Below are positions 26,375 to 34,103 of a stretch of 64,000 nucleotides of DNA, piece by piece. The stretch's first letter is position 1, and the number at the start of each line of letters is the position of its first letter. The notes under the pieces were generated by a model. That model made no database searches. It saw only the letters and a list, made by a program, of their open reading frames with translations, and had not been told where the DNA came from. This DNA is from Lysobacter sp. cf310 (GTDB taxonomy: Bacteria > Pseudomonadota > Gammaproteobacteria > Xanthomonadales > Xanthomonadaceae): assembly GCF_900114355.1 (NCBI RefSeq), contig NZ_FOSS01000001.1, positions 1,042,368 through 1,106,367 of the forward strand, given 5' to 3'. The translations under genes and the position numbers were made by a program.

Positions 26375-26464
26375 GGGCTGGGTTCCAGGCGGATCACGCG
26401 TCGATTCTAGGCAGCAAGTGTGCGCATCAGCACGCAGCGCCCGCCGGACGGGCGCGCGCGGGGA

Positions 26465-27229
26465 TCAGGCGGCAACGCCGCCCACGCCTGCGCCCTCGCG
26501 CTCGACCGCGGCCCAGATCGCCAGCCCGTCCAGCACCAGCCCCGCCGCCGACACGGCCTCGGGCAGATGCGGCTGCAGGGCCTCGGCGCCGCCGCCGTGC
26601 AGCAGCAGGCGCGGGCGCCGGCCCAGGCGCTGCTGGGCGGTGTCCAGGCTGCGCTCGATCAAGGCCAGCGCGGCACCGTCGCAACCCGAGGCCAGCGCGT
26701 CTTCGGTGTCGGCGGCAAAATCGACGTAGTCGCCGCCCTGCTCGGGCAGCTGCGCCGCGCGCGCGTGCAGGGCCTCGCGCATCAGGGTCGGCGACGGCGC
26801 GATGCGGCCGCCCAGGTGCAGGCCGTCGGCGTCGATCAGGTCCACGGTCAGGGCGGTGCCGACGCCGCAGACCAGGCTGGCTCCGTCGCCGCGCGCATGC
26901 GTGCCGAGCAAGGCCAGAAAACGATCGACGCCGAGCTTGCGCGGATCGGCGTAAGCGATGCGTACCTCGCCCAGCCGCGCCTGGGTGCGCGCGACGGCGA
27001 TGCGCGCGCAACGCGCGGTGAGCGCGTCCAGCACCGCCAAGCGCAGGCCGGGCGCGGCCACGCTGGCCAGATAGGCGACCTCGATGCGCGCGGGCAAGGC
27101 CTGCGCCAGCGCGGCGGCGACGTCTTCCTCGCGATGCGGCAAGGCCAGCGTCGCGCCGACGCGGCCGTCGGCCTGCAGCGGCGCGCACTTGAGTCGGGTA
27201 TTGCCGAGATCGAACAGCCAGGCGCTCAT
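26465..27229 (-). CDS. coaX: Type III pantothenate kinase
   Basis: 254 residues. It phosphorylates pantothenate in CoA synthesis. The N-terminal phosphate loop is LFDLGNTRLKCA (DxGNT/R-x-K), with VDRFLALLG near 105, GTALTVDLID near 125 and the G-GGRIAPSPTLM stretch (GG-x-x-P-x-x). The ATG at 27229 overlaps the birA stop (ATGA). The birA-coaX order is frequent in gammaproteobacteria. Confidence 0.95.
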   Translation of the reverse strand: MSAWLFDLGNTRLKCAPLQADGRVGATLALPHREEDVAAALAQALPARIEVAYLASVAAPGLRLAVLDALTARCARIAVARTQARLGEVRIAYADPRKLGVDRFLALLGTHARGDGASLVCGVGTALTVDLIDADGLHLGGRIAPSPTLMREALHARAAQLPEQGGDYVDFAADTEDALASGCDGAALALIERSLDTAQQRLGRRPRLLLHGGGAEALQPHLPEAVSAAGLVLDGLAIWAAVEREGAGVGGVAA

Positions 27230-28227
27230 GCCTTCGCTCCGGGCGCGCGCCGCACGCTGACTTCGCCGGCGTGGAAGTTCTGCAGCGAGCCGTCGCCCAG
27301 CCGCACGCGCAGCGCGCCGTCCTCGGCCAGGCCCAGCGCGATGCCGTCCTGACGCAGGCCATTGCCGCCGTGCACCGCGATCGCCGCGCCCGCCAGCGCG
27401 TCGAGCGCCGCGTAGCGCGGCAGGAACGGCGCCAGGCCGTCGGCGTCGAATTCGTCCAGCGCCGGCAGCAGCCGCGCCAGCAGCGCCGCCGCGACCGCGT
27501 CGCGCGCGGGCGCCGCAGCGTCGCCGAGCGTGGCCAGATCGCACCAGGGCTGGTCGATCGCCGCCGCCGCGGCCGCGGGCATACGCACGTTGAGCCCCAG
27601 GCCGATCACCGCGCGCGCCGGTCCGGCGTGTTCGCCGCCGCCTTCGATCAACAGGCCGCCGAGTTTGCGCAGGCCGCGCGCGTCCAGCACCACCAGGTCG
27701 TTCGGCCACTTCAGGCGCACGCCCTCGTAGCCCAGGCCATGCAAGGCCTCGACCGCGGCGATGCCGGCGACCAGGCTGAGTCCGCCCAGGCGCGCGAGCC
27801 CGCCGCCGAAACTGCGCGACAGCGACAGATACAGATGCGCGGCCAGCGGCGAGGCCCATTCGCGTCCGCGCCGGCCGCGGCCGCCGGTCTGGCGTTCGGC
27901 CAGCAGCACCGTCGCGCCCTGCGCGGGCGTGGCCCGGCGCAGCAGTTCGCTGTTGGTGGAGTCGATGCTCCAGGCCACTTCGAGTTCGGCCAGTCGCGCG
28001 CGTGCCTGCGCGGGCAGCGCGGCGACGATCGCGGCGGCATCGAGCAGACCCAGCGGCTGGCTCAAGGCATAGCCGCGACCGGGTTTGGCCTCGATCGCGA
28101 CACCGGCTTCGCGCAGCGCCTCGATGCGTTTCCACACCGCCGCCCGGGTCTGCCCGGACACGCGCGCGAGCGCGTCGCCCGAGGCCGGGCCGGCGATCAA
28201 TCGTTGCAGCAGCGCGCGCTCGTCCAT
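27226..28227 (-). CDS. birA: Biotin--[acetyl-CoA-carboxylase] ligase / biotin operon repressor
   Basis: 333 residues. The N-terminal winged HTH (about 1-60, SGDALARVSGQTRAAVWKRIEALREAG) indicates a class II BirA that can also repress biotin genes. The catalytic domain has the biotin-binding ERQTGGRGRRGREWASP loop (about 110-126) and LKWPNDLV (about 173-180). The C-terminal SH3-like domain spans about 285-333. It shares one base with plsY (TGATG) and overlaps coaX by four. Confidence 0.96.
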   Translation of the reverse strand: MDERALLQRLIAGPASGDALARVSGQTRAAVWKRIEALREAGVAIEAKPGRGYALSQPLGLLDAAAIVAALPAQARARLAELEVAWSIDSTNSELLRRATPAQGATVLLAERQTGGRGRRGREWASPLAAHLYLSLSRSFGGGLARLGGLSLVAGIAAVEALHGLGYEGVRLKWPNDLVVLDARGLRKLGGLLIEGGGEHAGPARAVIGLGLNVRMPAAAAAAIDQPWCDLATLGDAAAPARDAVAAALLARLLPALDEFDADGLAPFLPRYAALDALAGAAIAVHGGNGLRQDGIALGLAEDGALRVRLGDGSLQNFHAGEVSVRRAPGAKA

Positions 28228-28886
28228 CAGCCGCGGCGCAAGCGATGCAGCAGGCGCGCGCGCGCGAAGCGCGACTCGGTGCCCGCGCGCAGGCGCGCGA
28301 GATTGCCGCGATGGGTGTAGACGATCAGCAGCGCCACCGCGCAGGCGAACCACAGGCGCGGCTCGCCGGCGTCGCTCCACCAGGCCAGCACGGGCAGGCA
28401 CAGCGCCGCCAGCACGGTGGCCAGGCCGACGTAGCCGCTGAGCACCAGGGTCGCGACCCAGACGATCAGCAGCGGCGGGGTCGCGTACGGCCACAGCACC
28501 AGCAGACCGCCGACCGCGGTGGCCGCGCCCTTGCCGCCGCGGAAGCCGTGCCACAGCGGCCAGACATGGCCGAGCACCGCCGCGAACGCGGCCAGGTAGC
28601 CGTGCGCGGTCACGCTCAGGCCGCTGGCGACCGGCGCGTAGCTCAGCGCCAGCCAGGCCGCGAGCGCGCCCTTGCCGATATCGATCACCACCACGCCCAG
28701 GGCGAAGCGCAGGCCCTGGGTGCGGAAGGCGTTGGTGCCGCCGGCGTTGCCGCTGCCCTGCTGGCGGATATCGACGCCGCGCAAGCGCCCCAACAGCAGG
28801 CTGCCGGACAGCGAGCCGATCAGATAGGCGATGAGGATCAGCGCATAGCTCAGCGGCGCGATCGAGGACAGGGACGAGAACGACAT
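28227..28886 (-). CDS. plsY: Glycerol-3-phosphate acyltransferase PlsY
   Basis: 219 residues, a multi-pass inner-membrane protein with five or six hydrophobic segments. Motifs: GSLSGSLLLGRL (about 24-35), RQQGSGNAGGTNAFR (about 41-55, motif 1 S-G-N-x-G-(A/G)-TN), and GFRGGKGAATAVGGLL (about 112-127, phosphate loop). It uses acyl-phosphate and glycerol-3-phosphate to make lysophosphatidic acid. The upstream DAK2-DegV fusion is a candidate supplier of acyl-phosphate. Confidence 0.95.
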   Translation of the reverse strand: MSFSSLSSIAPLSYALILIAYLIGSLSGSLLLGRLRGVDIRQQGSGNAGGTNAFRTQGLRFALGVVVIDIGKGALAAWLALSYAPVASGLSVTAHGYLAAFAAVLGHVWPLWHGFRGGKGAATAVGGLLVLWPYATPPLLIVWVATLVLSGYVGLATVLAALCLPVLAWWSDAGEPRLWFACAVALLIVYTHRGNLARLRAGTESRFARARLLHRLRRG

Positions 28887-28973
28887 AAGCGGATTATGCG
28901 CGAGCGCCGCGCCCGCATGGCGCAGCTCGGCCCTGGGCCAGGCGCGGCGCCCCCACCCCGAAGCGCGAAAGCG

Positions 28974-30791
28974 TCACGGCGCCGGCTGCACCGACACCAG
29001 CAGCGCGCCGCGCCCGGCGTGCGCGCCGATCGCCGGGCCGGTCTCGACCAAGTGCGCCTCGGCCAGATCGATGCGGCGGCGCAGGCATTCGAGCAAGCGC
29101 GCGCCGTCGTCGCGCGCATCGCAGTGGCCGACGATCGCGCGCCAGCGCGCGCCGCGCGGCAACCGGCGCGCGACGTAGCGCGCGAACTTCTCCGGCGCGC
29201 TGCGCCGCGCCAGCAGCCCGCCGCTCACGCCGAGGCGGCCGTCGGCCTTCATCCGCGCCACCGGGGTCAGCCCGCTGTAGCGCACCGCCGGCCCGGCCCA
29301 GGCCGGGATGCGGCCGCCGCGCACCGCATGCGTGATGTCGCGCGCCATCGCCCAGGTTAGGGTCAGCGGACGCAGGCGTTCCAGTTCGGCCAGGATCGCG
29401 GCCAGGTCGGCGCCGGCCTCGGCCAGCTCGGCCGCGCGCCAGGCCAGCAGGCCCTGTCCGCCGGCGGCGTTGACGCTGTCGAACACGCGCACCCGCAACG
29501 GGTCGGCGCGCGTGGCCGCCTGCTCGCCGGACTGCAGCGTGCCCGAGACCGCGCGCGACAAACCCACGTAGACCACCTCGGGATGGTGCGCGAGCAGGAA
29601 ATCGAAGGGCCGGCGGAAATCGCCCGGCGGCGGCTGGCTGGTCTTGGGCAGGTCGGCGGCGACGGCCATGCGCCGGTAGAACTCGGCCGTGGCCAGGCCG
29701 ACCTTGTCCAGGTAGTCGCGGCCGTCCACGCTGACCCGCACCGGCACCACGTGCAGCGCATGGCGTTCGAGCACGGCCTCGGGCAGATCGGCGGCGCTGT
29801 CGGTCACCACCGCCACGCGCTGCGCGGATTCGGCGCTGCGCTGTTGCAGCAGCATATCGTCGGCCTTCATGCCCTCGACCGCGCCGAAGGCGGCGCAGGC
29901 ATCGAACAAACCCTGCGGCGCGCCGACGTGCGCATGCACGCGCATGCGCGTGGCGCCGCCGGCCAACACCAACGAGTCGGCGCCGATCGCTTCCAGCGCG
30001 GCGCGCAGGCGGTCGCGTTCGATGCCCTCGCCCAGCAAGAGGCATTCGCTGCACCAACGGCGTTCGGGATCGACGTCCTCGTGCGGCGCGTGCGCCTCGT
30101 TCGCGCTCGGGGTTTCGTTGGCGGCCGCGACCGCGCCATGCACGCGCAGCGCGCGCGGGCCGCCGTCGACAAACTCGGCGATGCCTTCGAGCAGGTCGAC
30201 GAAGCCCTGCGCGCCGGCGTCGACCACGCCGGCGCGCTGCAGCAGCGCCATCTGTTGCGGCGTGCGCGCCAGGGCGATGCGGGCACGGGCCAGTGCCGTC
30301 GCGAAACCGGGTCGCGGGTCGCCCTCGCTGGTCGCCTCGCGCGCGGCTTCGTCCAGCGCGTCGGCGAAGGCGCCGATCACGCTCAGGATGGTGCCCTCGA
30401 CCGGATGCGCCAGGGCCGCGCGCGCGCTGTCGGCGCCATGCCGCACCGAGGCCGCCAGCGCGGCCGCGTCCAGCACCGGCTGGCCGCGCGCGTGCTCGGC
30501 CACCCCGTGCAGGAACTGGGCCAGGATCGCGCCCGAATTGCCGCGCGCGCCGTCGATCGCGTCATTGCCGATGCGCAGCAGCAGCTCGCCGATATGCCGG
30601 CTGCGCCGGCTCAGAGCCCCATTCAGCAAGCTGCCCAGGGTGTGCGCCAGGTTGTTGCCGGTGTCGCCGTCGGCGACCGGGAACACGTTGATCTTGTTCA
30701 AAGTGTCGCGCCCGGCGATGACCCGCCTGGCGCCGGCGATCAGGGCCCGGCGCAGGGCCGGAGCGGTCAGGGGTGGGCGCGGCGGGCTCAT
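28974..30791 (-). CDS. Fused DAK2/DegV protein (FakA-FakB-like fatty acid kinase)
   Basis: 605 residues. Residues ~10-205 are a DhaL/DAK2 kinase domain (NVFPVADGDTGNNL, the nucleotide/Mg loop; GARGNSGAILAQFL). Residues ~240-320 match the FakA middle domain (WCSECLLLGEG, MRVHAHVGAP, DDMLLQQ). Residues ~325-605 are a DegV fatty-acid-binding domain (VAVVTDSAADLP, SQPPPGDF, VGLSRAVSGTLQSG). In Gram-positives FakA and FakB are separate proteins that phosphorylate fatty acids. Here both are in one chain and sit directly upstream of plsY, whose donor is acyl-phosphate. ATG 30791 chosen at the start of the conserved DAK2 region. Confidence 0.88.
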   Translation of the reverse strand: MSPPRPPLTAPALRRALIAGARRVIAGRDTLNKINVFPVADGDTGNNLAHTLGSLLNGALSRRSRHIGELLLRIGNDAIDGARGNSGAILAQFLHGVAEHARGQPVLDAAALAASVRHGADSARAALAHPVEGTILSVIGAFADALDEAAREATSEGDPRPGFATALARARIALARTPQQMALLQRAGVVDAGAQGFVDLLEGIAEFVDGGPRALRVHGAVAAANETPSANEAHAPHEDVDPERRWCSECLLLGEGIERDRLRAALEAIGADSLVLAGGATRMRVHAHVGAPQGLFDACAAFGAVEGMKADDMLLQQRSAESAQRVAVVTDSAADLPEAVLERHALHVVPVRVSVDGRDYLDKVGLATAEFYRRMAVAADLPKTSQPPPGDFRRPFDFLLAHHPEVVYVGLSRAVSGTLQSGEQAATRADPLRVRVFDSVNAAGGQGLLAWRAAELAEAGADLAAILAELERLRPLTLTWAMARDITHAVRGGRIPAWAGPAVRYSGLTPVARMKADGRLGVSGGLLARRSAPEKFARYVARRLPRGARWRAIVGHCDARDDGARLLECLRRRIDLAEAHLVETGPAIGAHAGRGALLVSVQPAP

Positions 30792-30927
30792 GCCCGGAGT
30801 CTGCCCGAACCGTTCGTCCGAACCTGCTGCGACGCAGCATGGGTTGCCGCAACGGGGCGCACAGTTTCGCGCTATAGTCCGGATCTGTCCGGTGGCGATA
30901 CCCATCCGGGCTAACGAGGATTCCGCC

Positions 30928-31188
30928 ATGCTACGGATCTGCTTCTGCCTGCTGATCGCCCTCGCCAGTGCGAGCGTCGCCGCGCGCGAGGTCAAGCTGA
31001 GCGCGAACGAAAGCTGCCCGGAAAGCTCCTCGCAAAAGAAGGATGCGGTGCGCGCGAGCAATCGCGCAGTGGTCGCGCCGACGCGCGCCGCCGATACCAA
31101 GGCCAAGCCCACGGTGCACAGCGACGCCAACAACGGCCGTCTGCAGTCGCCGCGCTGGCACAGCTTCCTGCCGGGCATGTTCCGCTGA
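30928..31188 (+). CDS. Small exported protein, unknown
   Basis: 86 residues. ATG 30928 follows GAGGA. The signal peptide is MLRICFCLLIALASASVAA with cleavage after ASVAA. The mature part is basic and Ser/Lys-rich (NESCPESSSQKKDAVRASNR) and ends SPRWHSFLPGMFR, a tail seen in several small hypothetical proteins of this family. Divergent from the DAK2-DegV gene. Confidence 0.65.
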   Translation: MLRICFCLLIALASASVAAREVKLSANESCPESSSQKKDAVRASNRAVVAPTRAADTKAKPTVHSDANNGRLQSPRWHSFLPGMFR

Positions 31189-31331
31189 GCCCGAGCGGCT
31201 CGGGCGCGCCGCGCTCGAGCCTGCCGTTGCAAACACCGTTCTAGTCCACGCCTGCGTCATCGGCGCGCAGCGGTGTGCGCAGGCGAACGCTTGCGGTTAG
31301 CCTGTCGCTCCCGCCGCCGCCCTCGCCCGCC

Positions 31332-32078
31332 GTGTTCGAACTCTTGCGCCGCCTGCGGCGCCCATCGCCCATCGCCGACGACCTTTGGCGCGACGCACGC
31401 GCGGCGGTGCCGTGGGCGCAAGCGCTGGACGCGTCGCGCGACGCGCGCCTGCGCGAACTGGTCGCGCGCTTCGTGCACGAGAAGACCATCAGCCCGATCG
31501 GCGAGCTCAGCCTCGACGATCGCCAGCGCTGCATGCTGGCGATGCTGTGCTGTCTGCCGCTGCTGGAGTTCGGCGCCGAAGGCCTGCGCGGCTGGTCGCA
31601 GCTGATCGTGTATCCGGATGCGTTCCGGGTCCATCGCAGCCACATCGACGCCGCCGGCGTGCTGCACGAATGGCAGGACGAGCTGATCGGCGAGGCCTGG
31701 GACGCCGGCCCGGTGATCCTGTCCTGGGCCGACGTGCTGGCCGATTGCGAGGATCCGCGCGCGGGCTTCTGCGTGGCCGCGCACGAGATCGCGCACAAAC
31801 TCGATGCGCTGGATGGCCTGCTCGACGGCACCCCGCCGTTGCCGCGTGCGTGGCAACGCGAATGGGCGCGCGATTTCCAACGCGTGTACGACGGCTTCGT
31901 CGACGAGGTCGATTCCGGTCGCGAGACGTTGATCGATCCCTACGCGGCCGAGGCGCCGGAGGAGTTCTTCGCGGTCGCGACCGAATACCACTTCAGCGAC
32001 CCCGCCCTGCTGCGCGAGGCGATGCCGGAGATCGCGGCGCAGCTGCGGCGCTTCTATGGGCCGTCGCCGTTTGGTTGA
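31332..32078 (+). CDS. mtfA: MtfA-family zinc peptidase
   Basis: 248 residues from GTG 31332; an in-frame GTG at 31275 gives 19 low-complexity residues more. The HEIAH motif at 151-155 with an EEFFAVATEYHF glutamate zone downstream is the M90 zincin signature. E. coli MtfA (265 residues) binds the repressor Mlc and has aminopeptidase activity. HRSHIDAAGVLHEWQDELIGEAW precedes the motif as in MtfA. Cytosolic. Confidence 0.9.
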   Translation: MFELLRRLRRPSPIADDLWRDARAAVPWAQALDASRDARLRELVARFVHEKTISPIGELSLDDRQRCMLAMLCCLPLLEFGAEGLRGWSQLIVYPDAFRVHRSHIDAAGVLHEWQDELIGEAWDAGPVILSWADVLADCEDPRAGFCVAAHEIAHKLDALDGLLDGTPPLPRAWQREWARDFQRVYDGFVDEVDSGRETLIDPYAAEAPEEFFAVATEYHFSDPALLREAMPEIAAQLRRFYGPSPFG

Positions 32079-32100
32079 GGGGTGGGGGTGGAGCGAAGGC

Positions 32101-32173
32101 AACTGCAACAGCAATAGCAAAATAGCAATAGCAACAGCAAATCCCCCCTAGCCCCCCTTTTTCAAAGGGGGGG
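32101..32173. repeat. C5/G5 intergenic palindrome with TTGC-rich tail
   Basis: The minus strand reads CCCCCTTTGAAAAAGGGGGG, CT, A, GGGGGGATTTGCTGTTGC and then TTGC/TATTGC iterations. The same core occurs at 32249-32290 and 59780-59822. Confidence 0.75.
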
Positions 32174-32248
32174 ACTCGACGGTGCGGGGGGAACTCGATG
32201 GTTCGCGCGTTGGGTTTGCGAATCAACCGAGGGCCGGGCGCGGCTGGT

Positions 32249-32290
32249 CTTCCCCCTTTGCAAAAAGGGGGATGGAGGGGGATTTGCTCT
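32249..32290. repeat. C5/G5 intergenic palindrome, second copy
   Basis: TCCCCCTTTGCAAAAAGGGGG, AT, GGAGGGGGATTTGCTCTT: the same hairpin plus ATTTGCT tail in opposite orientation to the copy at 32101-32173. It ends 16 bases from the sensor-kinase stop, so it may act as a convergent transcript end. Confidence 0.75.
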
Positions 32291-32306
32291 TACCCCTTGC
32301 CGCCGC

Positions 32307-33704
32307 TCAAAGCCCCGGCGGCAGCTTGACCTCGAAGCGAGCGCCGCCGAGCTCGTCCGACGGCACCACGTCCAGGGTGCCGCGGTAGCCGCGCACCAGG
32401 TCCTGCACGATCGCCAGGCCGATGCCGTGGCCGTGCACGCGTTCGTCGCCGCGCACGCCGCGCTGCAGGATCAGCGCGACCTTCTCCGCCGGAATGCCGG
32501 GGCCGTCGTCGTCCACCGCCAACAGCAGGCCGGGGCGGCGATTGGGCGCGGTCTCGCCCGGCGTCACCGTCAGCAGTACGCGCGAATGCGCCCACTTGAA
32601 CGCGTTCTCCAGCAGGTTGCCCAGCAGTTCCTGCAGATCGCCGGGCTCGCCGTGGAACTGCACGCCGGGCGTTACGTCGAACTCGCACAGCACGCCCTTG
32701 GCGGCGTACACCTTTTCCAGGCCGCGCACGATCTGCTCGGCATGCGGTTCGATCGCGACCGGCGCGGCGAACAGGGCGTGGCCGCCCGAGGCCGCGCGCG
32801 CGAGCTGGTAGGACACCAGATCGTTCATGCGCCGCAGTTGCAGGTCCACATCCTCGCGCAGCTCGCCGTCGGGCGCGTCGTCGTCCAGGCGCGCGCGTAG
32901 CACCGCCAGCGGCGTCTTCAGGCTGTGGGCGAGATCGGCCAGGGTGTTGCGCTGGCGGTCCAGGTTCTCGCGCTCGCTCTCGATGAAGGCGTTGATGCTT
33001 TCGGTCAGCGGTTCCAGCTCGCGCGGGTGGCGCTCGCTCATGCGCGAGGCCAGGCCGCGCTGCACGCGCTTGAGCTCGTCGATCACGCGCTGCAGCGGAC
33101 GCAGGCTCCACTGCATGATCAGCGCCTGCAGCAGCAACAGGATGAAGCCGGCGCCGCCGAGATAGCGCCACAGCGCGCCGCGGAACACCGCGACCTGGCC
33201 GCTGAGCGAGGTGGTGTTCTCGAGTATGTAGATCGTGTACGGGAATTCGGCGCGCGGGTCGCCGCCCGCGGCCCAGGTCAGGCCGATGCCGTAGCGGTAG
33301 GCCTCGCCGACGTCGCCGTTGATCTCGGTGATCGGCAGCGGGCCCTCGAAGCGGCGCTCGCTGGGCTTGAGCATGGCCGCCGGAGGCAGCAGCGGGCCCT
33401 GCGCCGAGGGCGAGTCCCAATGCCCGTTGGGCAGCACCAGTTCGGCGTACAGGCCACTGCCGGGCTGGTCGAAGCGCGGGTCGATCGGCTCGTAGGGTTC
33501 GACGAACTCGCCGCTGCGGTCGAAGTCGCCCTTGGCCGCATAGGCCAGGGCGTAGCCGTGCAGGCGTTCGCGCAGGTTGTTCTCTGCGGTGTCGAGGAAG
33601 GCGCGGTCCAGGGCGTAGCCGGCCAGGGCCAGGAAGGCCAGCAGGCCCAGACTGGCCGCGAGCAGCTGGCGGGCGCGCAGCGAGCGCGGCTGGCCCCAGC
33701 TCAC
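32307..33704 (-). CDS. phoQ: PhoQ-like sensor histidine kinase
   Basis: 465 residues, GTG start overlapping the stop of the last mini-ORF (GTGA), with AGAGG eight bases upstream. TM1 is about 13-32, then an acidic periplasmic sensor domain (33-180, FVEPYEPIDPRFDQ), TM2 (181-200) and HAMP. HisKA has phospho-acceptor His260 (DLAHSLKTPLA). The ATPase domain has the N box NLLENAFKWA, G1 DDGPGIPAEKV and G2 GHGIGLAIV. It pairs with the PhoP-like regulator 400 bases upstream, so Mg2+/antimicrobial-peptide sensing is likely. Its first 12 codons are the template of the tandem repeat. Confidence 0.9.
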   Translation of the reverse strand: MSWGQPRSLRARQLLAASLGLLAFLALAGYALDRAFLDTAENNLRERLHGYALAYAAKGDFDRSGEFVEPYEPIDPRFDQPGSGLYAELVLPNGHWDSPSAQGPLLPPAAMLKPSERRFEGPLPITEINGDVGEAYRYGIGLTWAAGGDPRAEFPYTIYILENTTSLSGQVAVFRGALWRYLGGAGFILLLLQALIMQWSLRPLQRVIDELKRVQRGLASRMSERHPRELEPLTESINAFIESERENLDRQRNTLADLAHSLKTPLAVLRARLDDDAPDGELREDVDLQLRRMNDLVSYQLARAASGGHALFAAPVAIEPHAEQIVRGLEKVYAAKGVLCEFDVTPGVQFHGEPGDLQELLGNLLENAFKWAHSRVLLTVTPGETAPNRRPGLLLAVDDDGPGIPAEKVALILQRGVRGDERVHGHGIGLAIVQDLVRGYRGTLDVVPSDELGGARFEVKLPPGL

Positions 33705-33769
33705 GGGCGCGGCCTCTGGCGCGGCAACGAAAACCGGGCGCGCAGCGAACGCGGCTGGTCCCAGCTCAT
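33701..33769 (-). CDS. Mini-ORF 5 (22 aa), overlaps the sensor-kinase start
   Basis: ATG at 33769, TGA at 33701-33703 overlapping the kinase GTG. It reads MSWDQPRSLRARFS then LPRQRPRP. Residues 1-12 nearly copy the kinase N-terminus (MSWGQPRSLRAR). Preceded by AGAGG at eight bases. Coding status is inferred from the exact start/stop overlaps. Confidence 0.5.
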   Translation of the reverse strand: MSWDQPRSLRARFSLPRQRPRP

Positions 33770-33834
33770 GACCGAGGCCTCTGGCGCAGCAACGAAAACC
33801 GGGCGCGCAGCGAACGCGACTGGCCCCGACTCAT
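33766..33834 (-). CDS. Mini-ORF 4 (22 aa)
   Basis: It reads MSRGQSRSLRAR then FSLLRQRPRS. ATG at 33834; the TGA (33766-33768) overlaps the next ATG as ATGA. Same arrangement as its neighbours. Confidence 0.45.
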   Translation of the reverse strand: MSRGQSRSLRARFSLLRQRPRS

Positions 33835-33899
33835 GACCGAGACCTCTGGCGCAGCAACGAAAACCGGGCGCGCAGCGAACGAGGCTGGTCCCAGCTCAT
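33831..33899 (-). CDS. Mini-ORF 3 (22 aa)
   Basis: It reads MSWDQPRSLRAR then FSLLRQRSRS. ATG at 33899; TGA 33831-33833 overlaps the next start as ATGA. Confidence 0.45.
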   Translation of the reverse strand: MSWDQPRSLRARFSLLRQRSRS

Positions 33900-33964
33900 G
33901 ACCGAGACCTCTGGCGCAGCAACGAAAACCGGGCGCGCAGCGAACGCGACTGGCCCCGACTCAT
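33896..33964 (-). CDS. Mini-ORF 2 (22 aa)
   Basis: It reads MSRGQSRSLRAR then FSLLRQRSRS. ATG at 33964; TGA 33896-33898 overlaps the next start as ATGA. Confidence 0.45.
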   Translation of the reverse strand: MSRGQSRSLRARFSLLRQRSRS

Positions 33965-34056
33965 GACCGAGACCTCTGGCGCAGCAACGAAAACCGGGCG
34001 CGAATCGCGTTCGCGCCCGGTCGCTTGAGTTCGCTGAAAGTTGCGTCCGCCCGCAT
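33961..34056 (-). CDS. Mini-ORF 1 (31 aa), first of the chain
   Basis: It begins MRADATFSELKRPG, unique sequence, then joins the repeat at RARFSLLRQRSRS. ATG at 34056 lies 47 bases beyond the regulator stop; TGA 33961-33963 overlaps the next ATG. No good ribosome site is visible before it, so entry may depend on ribosomes leaving the regulator gene. Confidence 0.4.
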   Translation of the reverse strand: MRADATFSELKRPGANAIRARFSLLRQRSRS

Positions 34057-34103
34057 GCCCGGCCCGACGTCCTCGCCCGGCCGCGGCCGGACGAAGCCCG
34101 TCC

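Larger units (their letters stand above)
33713..34013. repeat. 65-bp tandem repeat, four full units plus a partial
   Basis: CCTCTGGCGC recurs at 33713, 33778, 33843, 33908 and 33973, an exact 65-base period. Units 1 and 3 and units 2 and 4 (in transcription order) are the more similar pairs, suggesting a 130-bp duplication after an initial 65-bp one. Each unit carries one ATG, one overlapping TGA and one AGAGG ribosome-site-like string. The unit derives from the 5' end of the adjacent kinase gene. The rest of the 399-base regulator-kinase gap (34014-34103) holds the first mini-ORF start. Confidence 0.95.

Noticed and set aside
33713-34013. 65-bp tandem repeat as a CRISPR array
   Set aside because: There are no unique spacers: the units are contiguous near-identical copies and derive from the adjacent kinase gene.
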